A DNA stretch of 64,000 nucleotides. Origin: Mercenaria mercenaria (taxonomy: Eukaryota; Mollusca; Bivalvia; Venerida; Veneridae). The notes beneath the pieces are model-generated. The model made no database searches. It had not been told where the DNA came from and was given only the letters and a program-made list of their open reading frames with translations. Position numbers and translations under genes: made by a program. How positions within the stretch are numbered: the stretch's first letter is position 1; every line of letters starts with the position of its first letter. The stretch lies in assembly GCF_021730395.1 (NCBI RefSeq), contig NC_069370.1, forward strand, positions 65,117,501 through 65,181,500, read 5' to 3'. Below are positions 44,644 through 55,748 of this stretch, piece by piece.

Positions 44644-44952
44644 ATGAATGTGATTAAGAAAAAGCACGGAGATTTCTTGAAATTTCTGCTATCATCAACG
44701 CATAAGCAGCGCATGGTTGTATTAACCACGATAGAGCCCTCTCAGATTAAGGCAATTGTTCAAATTGTGTATAATGTGATGATGGGTAATAGACCTATAT
44801 CACCAAGTATCATAAAAAAGCTAGAGAAGCATAAGACGATCATTCGTCGATTTGTACGAAAAGGAGTAACACTCCAGCAAAGAAAGCGTATTTTGAAAAA
44901 ACACTTTGATATTATAAAACGTTTCATTGAAGTTATCAAAAACGAATTATAA
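44644..44952 (+). CDS. conserved small helical Polinton protein
   Basis: 102 codons, all-helical and basic, with HGDFLKFLLSSTHKQRMVVL, NRPISPSIIKKLEKHK and RRFVRKG. Proteins with this order (HxxLLxxL, IxxxLNVLxGNxPLS, KLxxHKxxLRxL) are found repeatedly in Polintons and adintoviruses next to the ATPase or capsid genes. A virion-core or DNA-binding role is likely but not established. It starts 3 bp after the ATPase stop. Confidence 0.65.
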   Translation: MNVIKKKHGDFLKFLLSSTHKQRMVVLTTIEPSQIKAIVQIVYNVMMGNRPISPSIIKKLEKHKTIIRRFVRKGVTLQQRKRILKKHFDIIKRFIEVIKNEL

Positions 44953-44969
44953 ATAAGGTGTATTAAGTC

Positions 44970-45311
44970 ATGGCCAAAGAATTTTTGCTGATACCTAAAG
45001 TGAAGTATGAGTCACTACTCAAGCAAATAAAAGAGAAAACACAGGATGATCAAACAGGTGGTGAAAGGCAGTTGGATAGTATATCAGATCTAAAAAGTCC
45101 AGAAACAAGCAAGGAAAATACCCCCAAAATGGAAGAAGATTTACCTACTTCTGCAAAGGAAGGGGATAAAACTAAGGACGCTGTAAAAATAGTAGAAACA
45201 AAGTTATTCGTGGAGAAACCTCTATCAAAAATGCCTTTCAACGATGAAATTAAAAGGAAAAATAAATCGTACAAATCTAGAAAGCTGAAGTGGATAAATT
45301 ATTCAATTTAA
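44970..45311 (+). CDS. conserved Polinton protein with LIPKxKYExLL start
   Basis: 113 codons. The N-terminus FLLIPKVKYESLLKQI matches a pattern common to small Polinton proteins of unknown role. The middle is a low-complexity Lys/Glu/Ser stretch and the end is basic (RKNKSYKSRKLKWINY). It starts 18 bp after the previous stop, so the three genes from 43,988 form a tight block. Confidence 0.6.
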   Translation: MAKEFLLIPKVKYESLLKQIKEKTQDDQTGGERQLDSISDLKSPETSKENTPKMEEDLPTSAKEGDKTKDAVKIVETKLFVEKPLSKMPFNDEIKRKNKSYKSRKLKWINYSI

Positions 45312-47639
45312 AAAAGAAATGTAAGCACAGTTTTGATAACATTTTTTTTTTTGGTAAGAATTAAAACTGGTTTTTAAAATACTGTAGCTGGGGTCCAAGT
45401 AAAGTGTGTGATTGAGTGAGCTGTATTTATTTTTATACATAACACTTTTATACTTTTTTTAATATCAATAAAATGAAAATAATGCACATTATGTTTCTCA
45501 TTTCCTTTCCTAGATTAAACAAGGGGGAAGCAATGAAAAGACAAAACAGGACAGGCGATGATGATAGTGAGGATGATTTTGAAAGCCAGAAAGACAAAAA
45601 GAAAATACGCTCCAGCAATACTGACAATGAGGATTGTACAAGTGATAATAAAAATGAAAAACAAAACTGTTTCACTTGTAAAGTTTGTAATAAACGTTTC
45701 ACATTACTCAAAAATTTATGCAGACATGAAATTTCACACAGATCTGTGGTGAAGTGTGAGCAATGTGGTGGCTCATTTTCAAGACAAGATAGTCTACAAC
45801 GTCACAAGCGCACACATCATAATGAGAACAGACGAGATAATAATAAGGGAAGAGACGCGAGATGTAACATTTGTGATAAAGTGTTTAACAAATTTTATAA
45901 TTTAAAACGACATATGCGCACTGTGCATAAACAAGATTCAAATAAAGGTCAAAAACAATTGTTTACTTGTAGATACTGTGAGTGTGAATTTGGGGAGTAT
46001 TCTGCATTGTTTGCTCATGTCATGGAAAATCATCCACTCAATCAAAGTGGGGGTAGAGATAGGGGAATAGAAAAGTCTTTAATAGATACTGCTTCACCCC
46101 AGTCTGAAAGCAAATCAGCTGCTGAGAATCAAAATAAAAATCAGTCTGAAAATGCATCACCTCAGTCTGAAAGCAAATCAACTGCTGAGACTCAAAATAC
46201 AAATCAGTCTGAAAATGATGAAAACATAGAATTGTCTAATGAAAACAAAGATAATCAAGACTCATTAAATACAGACAATGAGCGAGATGAGAGTGCTTTA
46301 CAAAATTCAGTGCAAAATAGAATTATCCTTCCCAGGAGTGGGGGTGGTGAAAGATATGACTTGTTAACATTTTTTGCGAATGTGAGGTCCAGAATTCTCA
46401 CCTATCTCCAGTCTAGAATACGAAGTGTGGGAGGCATTAAATGGAACTTGTGCGTTCAGGTGGAAATGGAACGAACTGATAATGGGGGAGATAGCAGTGT
46501 GAGCACGCCCTTTTTCAGAAGTAGAACTTATACGTCACTGACTTTGGATGGTTTAAACGAGCATGATTTAAATGAAGCGTTACAGAAAATGCATGCCAGC
46601 TTGGAGAAATATATGCGAGATGGCTCTGGCTGGTTTCTCAGAAAAGTGCTAAAACTTGAGATTCACACCATCAAGTATCAACCGTTATCAGGCTCAAGTT
46701 ATCTACCTTTACCTAGGACGTTGCTTTACAACTCAAGTTTGCTTAATATTGAAAATGAGGATGAGAAGTGTTTCCTGTGGTGCATTTTAGCTTCTTTACA
46801 TCCCTCAGAAAGGAATGCTGTAAAAGTTGAAACTTATTGTCCCTTTACAAATGAACTGAACATGAGGGGTATACAGTATCCAGTATCTTTAGCACAAATT
46901 GATAGATTTGAAAAACAAAACGAACATATTTCAGTAAACGTATTCACTTTTGAAGAAAATGAAATTGTTCCATTGAAAATCACATCAAATCCACGTAGAT
47001 TACATCATGTGAATTTGCTTTGGATCAAATATGGTCAAGTCTCTCATTACGTTCACATAAGAGACTTGAATACTTTTCTTTTTAGAAGCAAGTCACATAA
47101 CCAAAGAATGTTTTTCTGTCCATACTGTTTGCATGGTTTTGTACGTAATGAGTCTCTGCAAAAGCATATCACATACTGTAGTACAAATGAAGCTCAAAAA
47201 GTGGAACTACCTGAAGATGGTGACAGCGCTATACTTGAATTTAAGGACTTTGAAAAAGAACTTAAAGTTCCATTCACGATTTATGCAGATTTTGAAACTT
47301 TAAATAAACGGGTTTCAACATGTCTTCCAGAACCTACACACTCGAGCACCACGTCTACCACAAAGCTTGAAGTTTGCGGTTTCTCTTACAAGGTAGTTTG
47401 TGAGGACAATAGATATACTAAACCAACGGTGGTGTATAGGGGGAGTGATGCAACACAAAAATTTATTACAAGCTTACTGCAAGAACAAAAAGAAATTGAA
47501 AATATTCTCTCTAATATAGAACCAATCGTCCCCTTAACGCAAAAAGGTACCATCTAACATTTTTGTCAAAAATGGGTTTTTGGCATATATCATTTCAATT
47601 TAATGAAATCTTTATCCTGTGAAAATATCATGACTGTAT

Positions 47640-47920
47640 TTTCTTTCAATCCAAAGATATAAAGTAAAACATAAAGGTACCAAGTGATATTTATCAATTT
47701 TCTGCCTGCAAAAAGGAACCAAGTGCTGACTAGATAATGCAAAACGGTACCATATGACACATGGTACCTTTTTGCACAAATGCGTTTTAATAAAAAGTTT
47801 AAACCTGTTATGCAACAAGGAACCATATGACGCATGGTCCCTTTTTGCATTTACAATGTGAAGTTGCTTTTTTTTCAGTAAACATGGAAAATTATTTACT
47901 TGGTACCTTATTGCACTAGA
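47640..47920. promoter_or_regulatory. left subterminal palindromic repeats of the nested transposon
   Basis: The terminal motif gcaaaaaggtaccat recurs inside the left end as head-to-head pairs: 47,739-47,775 (gcaaaacggtaccatatg / catggtacctttttgc) and 47,812-47,849, plus single copies at about 47,676, 47,707 and 47,900. Such arrays in DNA transposons usually bind the transposase. A counterpart array lies at the right end (51,568-51,720). Confidence 0.65.
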
Positions 47921-48094
47921 ATGAATACACAATCCAGATGCCTGTATGCTTATCAGATATCAAGGTTTTGGCCAGTTTCTTCTTGCAATTAGTGATAATA
48001 AGCCGTGGAAAGTGTTAACAACACCAGCTGTGGTTATTACTTTTCATATCAGTTTGAGGGTGAAAGCAAGCTTCATGTTTATTCTATATTTATA

Positions 48095-49991
48095 ATGGCT
48101 ACGTCTGAAAATGTAAGTATAAAGATTTTTTTTTTTAATTTTATTTTAAACATTTTGATGAAATTATACCGATACATTGGTATTTTTAATCTCAACTGAC
48201 CCATGTTTGAAATGAAACAAACACAAATTAAACACTAATATAAGATTTATATACTAAATTATGGTACTTAAATTTAATGGCCATCTTTAAAATAAAAAAC
48301 ACAGGTTTAAGATTTAGTTTATTAACAAATAAGTCGGCATTTGTTTGCAGAATAAAGAATCTACATGGTCAGATGATGAATTCTTTAACACACTTACACA
48401 AGAAGGTGATACAAGTACTACTTATAAGGACAAAGGAGAAAGCACCACAGATTCGGAAGATATTCCTCTTGCTGATATAAAACAACGTACAAAAAGACCG
48501 GTTAAAAGGAAGCTTATATTAAGAAGTGAAAATGAATCTGAAGAGGATGACAGTGCTGCTGATGAGGACTATGTTCCTAGCAAAAAGGACATTAACTCAA
48601 GTGATTCTGAGTCTAGTGTATTGTACAGGAAAGTACAAAAGAAGAAACAAAACATAAAAAGTAAGAGGGAAACTGGATGGAAAAGGAGACAAAAGAAAAT
48701 GAAAATCAGCAAATCACACAAAGTGAAGAGGCCAGACCAAACTTATTTAGCAAAAATGTTGAGAGACAAAATTAAAAAATTGCAAAGCAGACGTAAAAAC
48801 GTTACTGCATTGTCACCTGATGTAAACAGGGCTAAACAAATAAGCAAACGATTGCATACAATACAGACAATTGTCAGGAAATCACATTTGTCTCGACTAG
48901 ACACACTTCTAGCAAGCAATGAACTTCGCCGCGCTAGAGCATATGGGGATGGAAACTGCTTTTTTAATTCAGTAAAAATCAGTGGAAATTTTGATGAAAG
49001 TGCCCTTTCACTAAGGAAAAGAGTTTGTGAATTTATGGTTGAAAATGCTGACAAATACATGTCATTTTTGGCTAAAAAGGATGGCAATTCTAAAGAGGCA
49101 TTTCTCATAGACATTAATTTGTTGAAGACAAATGGTCAATGGAATTTAGATATAGCAGACATTGTTCCACTGGCAGTAGCAAACATTACAGAAAGTACTG
49201 TAAGAATATATTCAAGTTCAGTGTCGACCCCCGTCATCGAGATCAAACCTGAGCAGGTAACGAACAAGGACATTTGCTTAGCTTACTTAGCAGTTCGTGG
49301 GCAAGAACATTATGATGGAACAAAACCTCTTTCAAATGATGACAATGATCAGGTTGATTTTCCAGAAACAAACAGAAACAATGAAGTGAGTTCACCTCCT
49401 ATTGAATCAGGTTATGATATCAATCATGACGAGCCACACAGTGCAAATGTGCACACTGATACCACCCCGCACAAACGTGCACTATATAAAAGCCCAGAAA
49501 AGAAACATTCAAGCAGGAAGAGAAAAAGAAATACAGAAACTTGGAAAAGAAACCAAAGAAAAACTTTGAAAAATAAAGGGCAAGAATATTTATCTGCAAC
49601 TGGAAAGAGAGTTGCAGCGAGAAAGGTTCAGGCTCATAACTGTACAAAATGTCGGTTCAAGTGTGGTGATAAATTTACAGAGGAACAACGGGAGGAAATA
49701 TTTACATTGTATTATGGTTTGGGAAGTTATGAGCGTCAAAGGCAATTTATTTGTGAGATGGTTGAACGAGGCACACCCAGTCGAAAAGGAAAGGCAAAGA
49801 AAACACTGTCACAGAAGTTCTTTCTAGCGCATAATAACAGAAAAGAACGTGTTTGCAGAGACTTTTTTATCAGAACATTAGATGTAAAGAGGAAAACAAT
49901 AGACTACACTCTTGCAAGAAAGAAACATGGTGTATTCGCAGAAGGTGATAGGAGAGGGAAATCAAGTTCAGCAAACAAGCTAGATCTTTAA
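48095..49991 (+). CDS. OTU-domain protein with transposase N-terminal region
   Basis: A short first exon (48,095-48,112, MATSEN) with a gtaagt donor joins in phase to 48,351 after a tttgcag acceptor. The main exon runs 548 codons. Residues about 1-180 are charged with nuclear-localisation-like runs. The OTU domain follows, with YGDGNCFFNSV (Asp and Cys of the catalytic triad) and AVRGQEHYDG (His). The C-terminal part has CTKCRFKCGDKFTEEQREEI, LGSYERQRQFI and VCRDFFIRTL, a region that in relatives leads into the DDE-like part. The OTU family cleaves ubiquitin chains. Here the role is unknown and could be to protect the transposase or remodel chromatin. The frame ends with TAA at 49,989-49,991. 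Confidence 0.75.
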
Positions 49992-50033
49992 AGAGTCACA
50001 TTTGTAAAAAAACACATTGAATCTTTCCCAACA

Positions 50034-51305
50034 ATGGAATCACACTACAAACGTAAATCGTCCAAAAAAGACTACTTATCTCATGAACTAAACATAAAAA
50101 AGATGTGGGACTTGTACACCAAAGAATGTGAAAAGAAAGAAACACCTGCTGTGAGCCTTGCCATGTACAGAAAAATATTCTGTGAAAACTATAATATCTC
50201 TTTTTACAAACCAAAAAAGGATCAGTGTTCTTTGTGTACACTGTTCGAAAGAAGAAGTCAAGCTGGAACAGTAGATGATTCTTTACAGCAAGAATATGAT
50301 GGACATCAGAAACAGAAAGAGAGAGCACGCGAAGAGAAAAGTAAAGACAAAGACAGGGCGAAGACAGACAAGGGCATTTATGTTGCTACTTTTGACCTCC
50401 AGGCTGTTCTTACAACGCCATGTTCTTTGGTCAGCGAACTTTACTATTCAAGGAAACTGTGTTGTTACAATTTGACCATTTATTCTTTGGGAGACAAACA
50501 AGTTGTGTGTCATGTTTGGGATGAGACACAATGCAAAAGGGGATCTTGCGAAATTGCCACATGCCTAATGAAAAACACTTTGTCAGTATGCAAAATGGGA
50601 ACTGTTAAAGAAGTTGTATATTTTTCAGACTCTTGTGGAGGACAGAACCGAAATCAGTTTGTAACTGCATCATTGCTGTACACATTGTCGCAATGCCCAA
50701 ACCTGAGAACTATCAGCCACAAATTTTTAGTATCAGGACACTCGCAAATTGAATGCGATTCGGTACATTCAACGATAGAAGGGGCAAAGAAAATTACGCC
50801 AGTGTATGTTCCATCACAATGGTGCACATTAATTTCACTGGCAAGAAAGTCACAGCCTTACATTGCCGTTCCAATGAAATACAACCATGTTGTTGATTTC
50901 AAAGCCTTTGTGAAGAAACATTGTCCAAACCTCAAAGTATCAATATTGGGTGAAAGAATCAACTGGTTACAGGTCAAATGGATACAAGTACGAAAAGAGA
51001 GCCCAAAATCTGTATTTGTAAATTACAGCTTTGAGCCCGAAAATTTCCAGGAGATTAATGTCGAGAGGACAACTAGGAAAAAGGGGAGATTGTACAAATG
51101 GCCCGAAAATGACAAAGATCTAACAATGTCATATGACTCAAAACTTCCCATCTCAGTGCAGAAGAAAAGTGATTTGGTTACTTTGTGTTCAAAGGAAATA
51201 ATACCAGAAGAGTTCCACAGTTACTATGAGAGCTTACCATCAAGCAAAAAGGAAAAGGATTTTGTACCCATGGAGTCAAGTGATGAGGACACAGATATTG
51301 AATAA
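50034..51305 (+). CDS. DDE-like transposase of the QNRN family
   Basis: 423 codons in the same frame as the previous gene; only one stop codon and 42 bases lie between them, and HIESFPTMESHY immediately spans the start, so in relatives the two are probably one protein. Motifs in order: FYKPKKDQCSLC (zinc-like Cys pair), VATFDLQAVL (first Asp), VVYFSDSCGGQNRN (second Asp), then SGHSQIECDSVHSTIE (His/Glu-rich third site). The order suits an RNase H-fold transposase; catalytic assignment is by inference. The acidic tail (MESSDEDTDIE) may be regulatory. This family is widespread in invertebrate genomes but I cannot name its superfamily. Confidence 0.65.
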   Translation: MESHYKRKSSKKDYLSHELNIKKMWDLYTKECEKKETPAVSLAMYRKIFCENYNISFYKPKKDQCSLCTLFERRSQAGTVDDSLQQEYDGHQKQKERAREEKSKDKDRAKTDKGIYVATFDLQAVLTTPCSLVSELYYSRKLCCYNLTIYSLGDKQVVCHVWDETQCKRGSCEIATCLMKNTLSVCKMGTVKEVVYFSDSCGGQNRNQFVTASLLYTLSQCPNLRTISHKFLVSGHSQIECDSVHSTIEGAKKITPVYVPSQWCTLISLARKSQPYIAVPMKYNHVVDFKAFVKKHCPNLKVSILGERINWLQVKWIQVRKESPKSVFVNYSFEPENFQEINVERTTRKKGRLYKWPENDKDLTMSYDSKLPISVQKKSDLVTLCSKEIIPEEFHSYYESLPSSKKEKDFVPMESSDEDTDIE

Positions 51306-51567
51306 ACAATGTGGAGGTTACAAGTCTAATGGAAATTACACTAACATAAAGGAAACCAAGTAAACTTCATAGAATTATAATGTGCAAAGTTATATGCGTT
51401 ATGTAATGACATTTGGATATAGCATGTCTGTCTATTGTATGCTGAACATGTTTGCAAAATGATTACTGTTCATTTCTTTCATTATAACAGAAAATATTAT
51501 TGCGTAAACATATATCTTTATGAATAATAAAATATAATAATATCTTAGATATACTTAAATTTATTAA

Positions 51568-51720
51568 TGCATAAAGGTACCATTTGTCATATGGTGCCTT
51601 ACTGTGATATGTTTTCTGGATCTTTTCAGAACTGTTCAGTGCAAAAAGGGACCATATTTTCATATGGTACCTTTTTGCACTTGAACCTTATTATATTGTA
51701 TTATGCAAAAAGGAACCATC
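51568..51720. promoter_or_regulatory. right subterminal palindromic repeats of the nested transposon
   Basis: gtgcaaaaagggaccatatt faces catatggtacctttttgcac at 51,640-51,680, with further copies at about 51,568-51,600 and 51,703. This is the same motif as the left array and the terminal repeat. Confidence 0.65.
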
Positions 51721-54700
51721 ATACTTAATTAGCTAATTCAGGTTAATTAGTAAATAAAATTGATACATACTTTCTGACAATACACATCAGACACATGCCA
51801 ACTTATATGTAAAGAGAAAGTAGTGTAGTTTAGAAACCTGATTTGATCTAAGGCTTAGAACTTTAAAATGCGATTTTCTCAAAATAATGAAAATGTCACA
51901 TGGTACCTTTTTGCATTAAGGGGACGCAATGATCATTACGAGTGACGATTTTGAGGAAATAAGTCGCGCTTCACAGTGTTGTTTATGTCAAAAGGACTTC
52001 ACTCCTTATGAAAAAGTGCACTCTAATATAGTAAGACATCACAATCATTTAACAGGAGACTTTATTGGAATGGCTCACAACCAATGCAATTTGAAATGCA
52101 AGCAGGCGAAACATACGTGCGTCATTTTTCACAACTTGAAGAAGTTTGATGCGCACATCATCTGCCAAAGTATTGGTGAGTTTAAGGGGGAAAATCTTAA
52201 ATGTATTGCCCAAAGTACAGAAAACTATGTGAGTTTTTCCCTAGGTAACTTGAGATTCATTGACAGCTTACAGTTTCTACCCTCTTCATTGCAAAGTTTG
52301 GTGGAAAATTTAAAGTGTGATGGTCAGGATGCCTTTGAACATCTTATTGAGGAATTCCCAAATTCTGATGATGTAAAGTTGCTATTACGAAAAGGGGTGT
52401 ATCCGTATGATTATATGGACTGTGAAAGTAAATTTGAAGAACATTGTTTACCACCAGCAGAAGCATTTTATAACGCTTTAACTAAACAACACATATCTGA
52501 GCAGGATTACAAGCACGCGTGTGATGTGTTTGACCATTTTGAAATGACAAGCATGGGGTCTTATCACGACCTTTACTTGAAATGTGATGTAATACTTCTA
52601 TGTTGTGTATTTGAAAGGTTTAGAAGTATGTGTATGGAGCAATATGGTTTGGATCCATGTCATTTTTATACCAGTCCCGGCTTAAGATGGGCTAGTTGTT
52701 TGAAGATGACAGGCGTGCAACTAGAGCTGATGACGGACATAGATCAAGTGCTATTCATTGAAAAAGGCATACGAGGTGGAATATCACAAATTTCGAATAG
52801 ATATAAACAAGCAAATAATCCGCTTCTCTCAGATTATGATAGTGAAAAGAAATTGTCACATATTCTATATTTAGATATGTGCAATTTGTATGGATTCGCC
52901 ATGCAACAACCACTTCCAACATCAGATTTTAAATTTTTAAAGAAACGAGAAATAAATCAATTAGACATTAGGAATATTCCAGCGGATGGGGAGAAAGGTA
53001 ACATATTTGAAGACAATTTGAGGTATCCCCCTGAACTTCATGACAAACACAACGACTATCCACTAGCACCGGAAAGAAAAGCTATCTCAGATGATATGCT
53101 TTCCCCATATGCACAATACTTATGGAAAAAACTGCATCACAAGACAGAAAATGAAGCATTACCACCAAGAGTTAAAGTTGAAAAACTGATTACATCGTTA
53201 GAAGATAAGGAGAAGTACGTGGTACACTACAGAAATCTTCAGCTTTACCTAGAGCTGGGGTTGGAGATAATGGAAATTCATAGAGTACTTGAATTTACGC
53301 AATCTGCTTGGATGAGACCATACATTGACTTCAACACTGCACAAAGAAAGAAAGCTATGTCTGTCTTTGCCAAGAACTTCTACAAGCTCATGAATAACAG
53401 CTGTTTTGGCAAGGTTTGTATATTTATTCGTCTTTTCATTTCTTCAAAAAAAATAATTTAAGTGTTTAACTACAATGATTAAAACAATGAGGGATTAGTG
53501 CAATGATCTTACCTCAGTAATTTAAGTATGTAGCAACATGTAACACTGTGTTTATATTTAGATATTCAAAGAGCGGGTGATAGATATAAAACAGACTTTC
53601 GCTAATAAATATTATTTTTTTTATCACACTTAATACATAACTATCGAGCTTCTTATTTATCTTTTTCTCCCCACTATTTTAACAGACGATGGAAAATGTC
53701 AGAAAACATAAAAACATTGAGCTCGTGCATAATGAAAGACGTCTTTTGAAACTGAGTTCAAAATCAACCTATAAAACTACAACAATATTCAACGAAGACC
53801 TTACAGCCGTTGAACTTTATAGAGTGAGGGTGTTAATGAATAAACCAATCTACAGTTTAATTGATTTTTTTCTTCTTAAATTTCATAATCTACACAAGAT
53901 TAAGTTAACTCTCCCTCGTATTCATAACGTTTATATCTATCATTTAAAATGTATCATTTTTTGAGAAAAAAAAGAGCAGAGCTATCTATGTGTTATCTTT
54001 TTATGTTGTAGACTTGAGTAAATGGGTCATGTATATGACTTCTATTACAACAAACTGAAAAACACATTTGGTTATCAGATGACCTTGTTGCTTACAGACA
54101 CAGACAGTATTTTATGTTATGTGGAATCATTTGACGTATACCAGTACATGAAAGAAAACATTCACTTGTTTGATACGTCGGACTATCCACAAAATCATTT
54201 CCTATATAGTGAGGAGAATAAGAAAAAAGTGGGTAGTATGAAGGATGAAATGTCTGGAATTCCGATCTCTGCTTTTGTTGGTCTTAGAAGTAAAGTGTAC
54301 AGTTTTAAGTGTGATAATAACAAAGAAGAGAAAAGAGCAAAAGGAATTGCAAAAGCCACTTTGAAAAGAGACCTTAGATTCACAAACTATAAAGATATCT
54401 TGTTTTCAGAAGGTCAGAATGTTGTAACAATAACGTCAATTAGAAATGACAATCACGAGTTGTACTGTAATGAAATGAAAAAAATTGGACTCTCCTCGTT
54501 TGATGACAAACGGTATCTGCTTAATGCTACAGACAGTCTTGCTTATGGTCATTATTCTTTGAGACAGTCACAGGTAGAGGAAGAAAGGGCAAGAACTCCT
54601 TCAATATTACCAGAAGAAGGAAGTTTATTTATAGACAATTGTAAGGTCCACACCTTTGACATACAAATTGGAACATTTGACAAGTACTCCCACATTGCTT

Positions 54701-54930
54701 GAAGACGAGAGATCTTTTATAGCAGATTGTAGTGTCACACCCGTGACATTTAAATAAAATATCATAAACTGAATGTATGCTAATATAAAATATTTTTCTG
54801 TAAAAGAACAGAGTACAGTTTATTACTATATTAAAAGGATAGAAAATGAATAGTCTTTTTTTTTTCTTTTCCACAGCTTATGTAAATAGGGATTTAAATA
54901 AACAATAAATTAACAAAAAACCATTTAAGT

Positions 54931-55452
54931 TTATATAATTTTTAATACCGGTTTACACACTTGATTATACACACAATTATTTTTTGAACAATCTGAATAT
55001 ATGCGTGACATATGATTATATACAAAATAATCATTAAGAGAAAAATTAGTATGGCTAAAAAAGTTGAGTATATTTGTTAATGACATGCCATTGAATTTAT
55101 TACGAAGATAAAATAAACAATATAGTCCACAAACATTGGAATAATTGCTTTGTATTTGCATGGCATTGTATCTTATACTCGATGCATTGTCCTTTATCCA
55201 CTTATCAAAATAAGAAGAATTGTAGACTGGACTTTTACCATAAGAATAAAAAAATTCCACTTGTCTATTTTTGTCTATATAAAATGCAGACCAATGTGTC
55301 CCTTCTCTGCTGTGTATATCACTATTAGCTATAAACGCAGTTGGTAAAGTAGAAAAACCCACAGGTAATTGATCAGCGGCATATACACCTAGTACATTTA
55401 CACTTAGAACAGGATCACAACTAATACAACACTGAAGCTCTGATGTATCCAT
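54931..55452 (-). CDS. adenain-type cysteine protease (Polinton PRO)
   Basis: 173 codons. The Ulp1/adenain fold signature is present: GTHWSAFYID (catalytic His), an acidic residue in the following strand, and the Gln-to-Cys stretch IQSNYSNVCGLYCLFYLR (oxyanion Gln and catalytic Cys). In Polintons this enzyme is thought to mature capsid proteins, by analogy with adenovirus. It lies between polB (convergent) and the major capsid gene. The frame is open throughout. Confidence 0.8.
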   Translation of the reverse strand: MDTSELQCCISCDPVLSVNVLGVYAADQLPVGFSTLPTAFIANSDIHSREGTHWSAFYIDKNRQVEFFYSYGKSPVYNSSYFDKWIKDNASSIRYNAMQIQSNYSNVCGLYCLFYLRNKFNGMSLTNILNFFSHTNFSLNDYFVYNHMSRIYSDCSKNNCVYNQVCKPVLKII

Positions 55453-55748
55453 TGCTTTTTAAATGTTTATTCCAATACAATATCTCTGGAAGAATCCACT
55501 TGAAAAAAAGAAGGAATTTCGCTTAAGACCACACAGCTGACAGTGTCTGGAAAATATAAATGAAAACAATATCTATTAATACAAAAATAATATTCCTTTT
55601 ACAAATATAAGACAGGTAATATCTTTATAAAAACATAACTGTTTAAGTATTACACTTAAAAACTTTAAAAAAGCAGCTATTTTTCAATGTGTGGGGGTGT
55701 GTGTGTGTGTGTGTGAAGTGTTATATCTTTTTTTTTTAATATCTTTTT

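Larger units (their letters stand above)
47527..51926 (+). mobile_element. 4.4-kb OTU-bearing DNA transposon nested in the Polinton
   Basis: The ends are CGTCCCCTTAACGCAAAAAG and the complement of CGTCCCCTTAATGCAAAAAG, with similarity for about 40 bp. The target duplication is CAAT (47,523-47,526 and 51,927-51,930), so the element is complete. It encodes an OTU-domain plus transposase N-terminal product and a DDE-like part. Because it is flanked by a perfect duplication and sits inside a decayed Polinton, it is younger than the Polinton. A very decayed relative lies at 10.9-12.2 kb. Confidence 0.9.
45533..54702 (+). pseudogene. protein-primed DNA polymerase B with N-terminal C2H2 fingers, broken
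   Basis: It replicates the element by protein priming. The first third has four C2H2 zinc fingers (about residues 69-187 of the open frame): FTCKVCNKRFTLLKNL, VKCEQCGGSFSRQDSL, CNICDKVFNKFYNL and FTCRYCECEF. A Ser/Gln/Glu linker with a duplicated 21-residue unit follows, then the PolB N-terminal region (DGSGWFLRKVLKLEIH, KCFLWCILASLHP, CPYCLHGF) and Exo I (FTIYADFETL). Beyond the nested transposon lie Exo II (FHNLKKFDAH), Exo III (YHDLYLKCDVILL), motif A (YLDMCNLYGFAMQ), motif B (FYKLMNNSCFGK) and motif C (LTDTDSILCY). All catalytic motifs are recognisable. The gene is split by the transposon at 47,527-51,926 and has about three further breaks. A Met at 45,533 is the likely start. Confidence 0.8.

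Noticed and set aside
53880-53964. Separate small gene between polB motifs
   Set aside because: It is out-of-family sequence at the end of a polB stretch in a broken element and not an independent gene.
55680-55745. Regulatory element in the GT-rich stretch
   Set aside because: It is a plain (GT)n microsatellite with T runs.
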